A DNA stretch of 64,000 bases from Emiliania huxleyi CCMP1516 (lineage: Eukaryota > Haptophyta > Isochrysidales > Noelaerhabdaceae): assembly GCF_000372725.1 (NCBI RefSeq), contig NW_005199844.1:7283-71282 (forward strand). The letters run 5' to 3'. A program made the position numbers and the translations under genes. Every line of letters begins with the position of its first letter. The stretch's first letter is position 1. This document shows, in pieces, positions 62,602 to 64,000 of this stretch. The notes under the pieces are model-generated. The model had not been told where the DNA came from and searched no databases. It saw only the letters and a list, made by a program, of their open reading frames with translations.

Positions 62602-63984
62602 TCACGAGAGCCGCGACGTGGGCAGGAAGCCCGCCGCAGCCCCGCGCGCGGCGAGCTGCATCGCGTCCAGCCGCCTCGGGGTCGAGAGAGGAGAGTACGC
62701 AGCCAGCCCTCCGTACCCTCCGAGCCCGAGCTCGATCGAGAGCTGCTCACGGAACCCCTCGTACACGCGCCTGGGAGAGGAGGACCGGGCGGTCAATCAT
62801 CATGTGCAGCTGCGAGATTACCCGAGAGTACCCGAGAGTACCCGAGAGTACCCGAGATCATGAGCAGCTGCGTTCGCAGACTTCTCCCGCAGAGTTCTCC
62901 CCCACGCGCGTGGGGAAAGTGGTGCACAGAGACGCGTACTGCTCCCCGAGGAGTGGCCGAAGCTCTAGCGTGCTGACGCGCGCCGGAAGTGCGCCGACGG
63001 CCCGGACACCCGACGCACAAGAATGTCGTGGGTGGCGACGGTGACGGCGGCGGCGGCGGAGGAGGAAGAGGAAGTGGCTGCGCCGCTGCTGCCGCTGCTG
63101 CCGCTGTTGCCGCTGCTGCCGCTGCTGCCTTCAGGCCGCGCCTCGCCCTCTCTGGCCCCGAGAGGTGGCGAGGCGGAGGGCGAAGGCGAGGGGAGGATCG
63201 AGATCGACAGCTCCACGCGCGCCGTGCCTCTCTCGAGCAGCGAGTCGAGCCTCGCCAGAGCCTCCTTCTCCTCCTCCGCCGACACGGAGTACCGGCCGGC
63301 GCTGGCGGCGGAGGAGGCGCCGGCGGCGGCCGTAGCGGCGGCGGGGGCGGAGGAGGCGGCGGCAGCGGAGGCCGATTGGCTTGACGACGGGGAGGAACAC
63401 ACCGACGAACACGCGTGAGCGGAGCCAGGGGCGGAGGCTGCGGAGTGCCCGCCGGCGCTGACGGCAGCGGCGGCGGCGGCGGCGGCGGCAGAGGAGGAGG
63501 CGGCGGTGGGGAGGGAGGCGGAGGTGGGGAGGGAGGCGGAGGGGGCGGTCGAGGCCGAAGTGGACGCGGCGGCAGCAGCGGGAGCGGGGGGGGGAGGAGC
63601 TGCAACGGGTGTCGGCCTCCCATGCGCCGCCTCGTCCGCCGCCTCGTCCGCCTCCTCCGCCGCCGCCGCCGGCCCCTCCGCCCTCGCCTGCGGCCCCGCC
63701 CCAAGCGCCTCCGCCGCCCGTGCTTGCCACACCGTCGCCGCCGCCTGCCCCGCCGCCGCCTGCCCCGCCGCCGCTCGCCCCGCTGCCGCCTGCCCCGCCG
63801 CCTGCCCCGCCGCCGCCCGCTCGGCGCCCGCCGCCTGCACCGACGGCCGCCGCTGAGCCTGTCCACAGCTTTCTTTTGAGCGGTCTTCCCGTCTCGGCCG
63901 GTTGCCGCCGCTGCGCCGCGAGGCAGGCCAGGGCGGAGGCGTGGGGTGGGGTGGGGTGCGCGCTCGCGCCGCGCGCGCGGGCAA
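62602..63984 (-). CDS. Ala/Ser-rich protein of unknown function, several exons
   Basis: Not recognised. The frame from 63984 reads a basic head, long Ala/Gln- and Ser/Thr-rich stretches, then more ordered GRYSVSAEEEKEALARLDSLLERGTARVELSISILPSP and VATHDILVRRVSGPSAHFRR. Later exons give LELRPLLGEQYASLCTTFPTRVGE and QLHMMIDRPVLLSQ, then RVYEGFREQLSIELGLGGYGGLAAYSPLSTPRRLDAMQLAARGAAAGFLPTSRLS, stopping at 62602. An intron at about 62810-62865 is made of CCCGAGAGTA 10-mers between two copies of the GCAGCTGC(T/A)CATGAT exon piece. The start is uncertain, and the 5' end may lie outside the window. Confidence 0.45.
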
Positions 63985-64000
63985 AGGGCGGCCGAGAGTA

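Overview
The window is nuclear DNA from a GC-rich eukaryote, most likely a unicellular alga. The signs are spliceosomal introns, interstitial TTAGGG tracts, non-LTR and copia-type retroelement proteins, an OPR-RAP organelle RNA-binding protein, and a THF1/Psb29-like protein whose N-terminus looks like a signal peptide plus plastid transit region. My best guess is a haptophyte of the Emiliania type, judged from GC content, tandem-repeat-rich introns and non-GT donors. A dinoflagellate is a weaker alternative. This is inference, not an identification.

Layout. 0-8 kb: an RRM (SR-type) gene (-), a non-LTR retrotransposon ORF with a C-terminal nuclease-like region (+), a TPMT-like methyltransferase joined to TPR repeats (-), and a membrane-anchored class-3 lipase (+). 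8-18.7 kb: repeat-rich. It holds a ~180-bp tandem repeat, then a 2.73-kb hAT-type element (12-bp terminal inverted repeats, 8-bp target duplication) carrying telomeric repeats, a copia RNase H fragment and a second ~180-bp tandem repeat. After it comes a Pro-rich membrane protein gene whose introns are telomeric and 10-11-bp repeats. 19-34 kb: an F-box/RCC1 gene, THF1 plus coiled-coil exons, a bestrophin, a two-domain Asp/Glu-racemase-like gene, and an MLLE/PABC-domain gene. 34-45 kb: a partial RCC1 paralogue, an unknown Cys-containing protein, an OPR-RAP gene with ten near-identical repeats, and a mannose-6-phosphate isomerase gene cut into at least 15 small exons. 46-64 kb: a secreted Met-rich protein, a retroelement relic, a COPI-associated membrane protein, an oxidoreductase-like intronless ORF, a GST-N protein, a third F-box/RCC1 gene, and a receptor-like protein combining a nicotinamidase-fold ectodomain, an EGF-like segment, one membrane helix and a cytoplasmic TIR domain.

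Two observations stand out. First, more than 20 introns in at least eight genes share one architecture. A 20-35-bp piece of exon is duplicated, and the two copies flank a 10-11-bp minisatellite, a telomere-like array or a short hairpin. The intron begins at the first copy (GT, GC or GA) and ends in AG just before the second. Many are 67-70 nt long. Second, the nicotinamidase-TIR receptor joins two NAD-related folds in one protein. The amidase nucleophile is replaced by Val while its metal site and the TIR Glu are kept.

Genes lie on both strands with no operon logic. Most intergenic space holds low-complexity or dispersed repeats. Two 100-N assembly gaps interrupt gene models.
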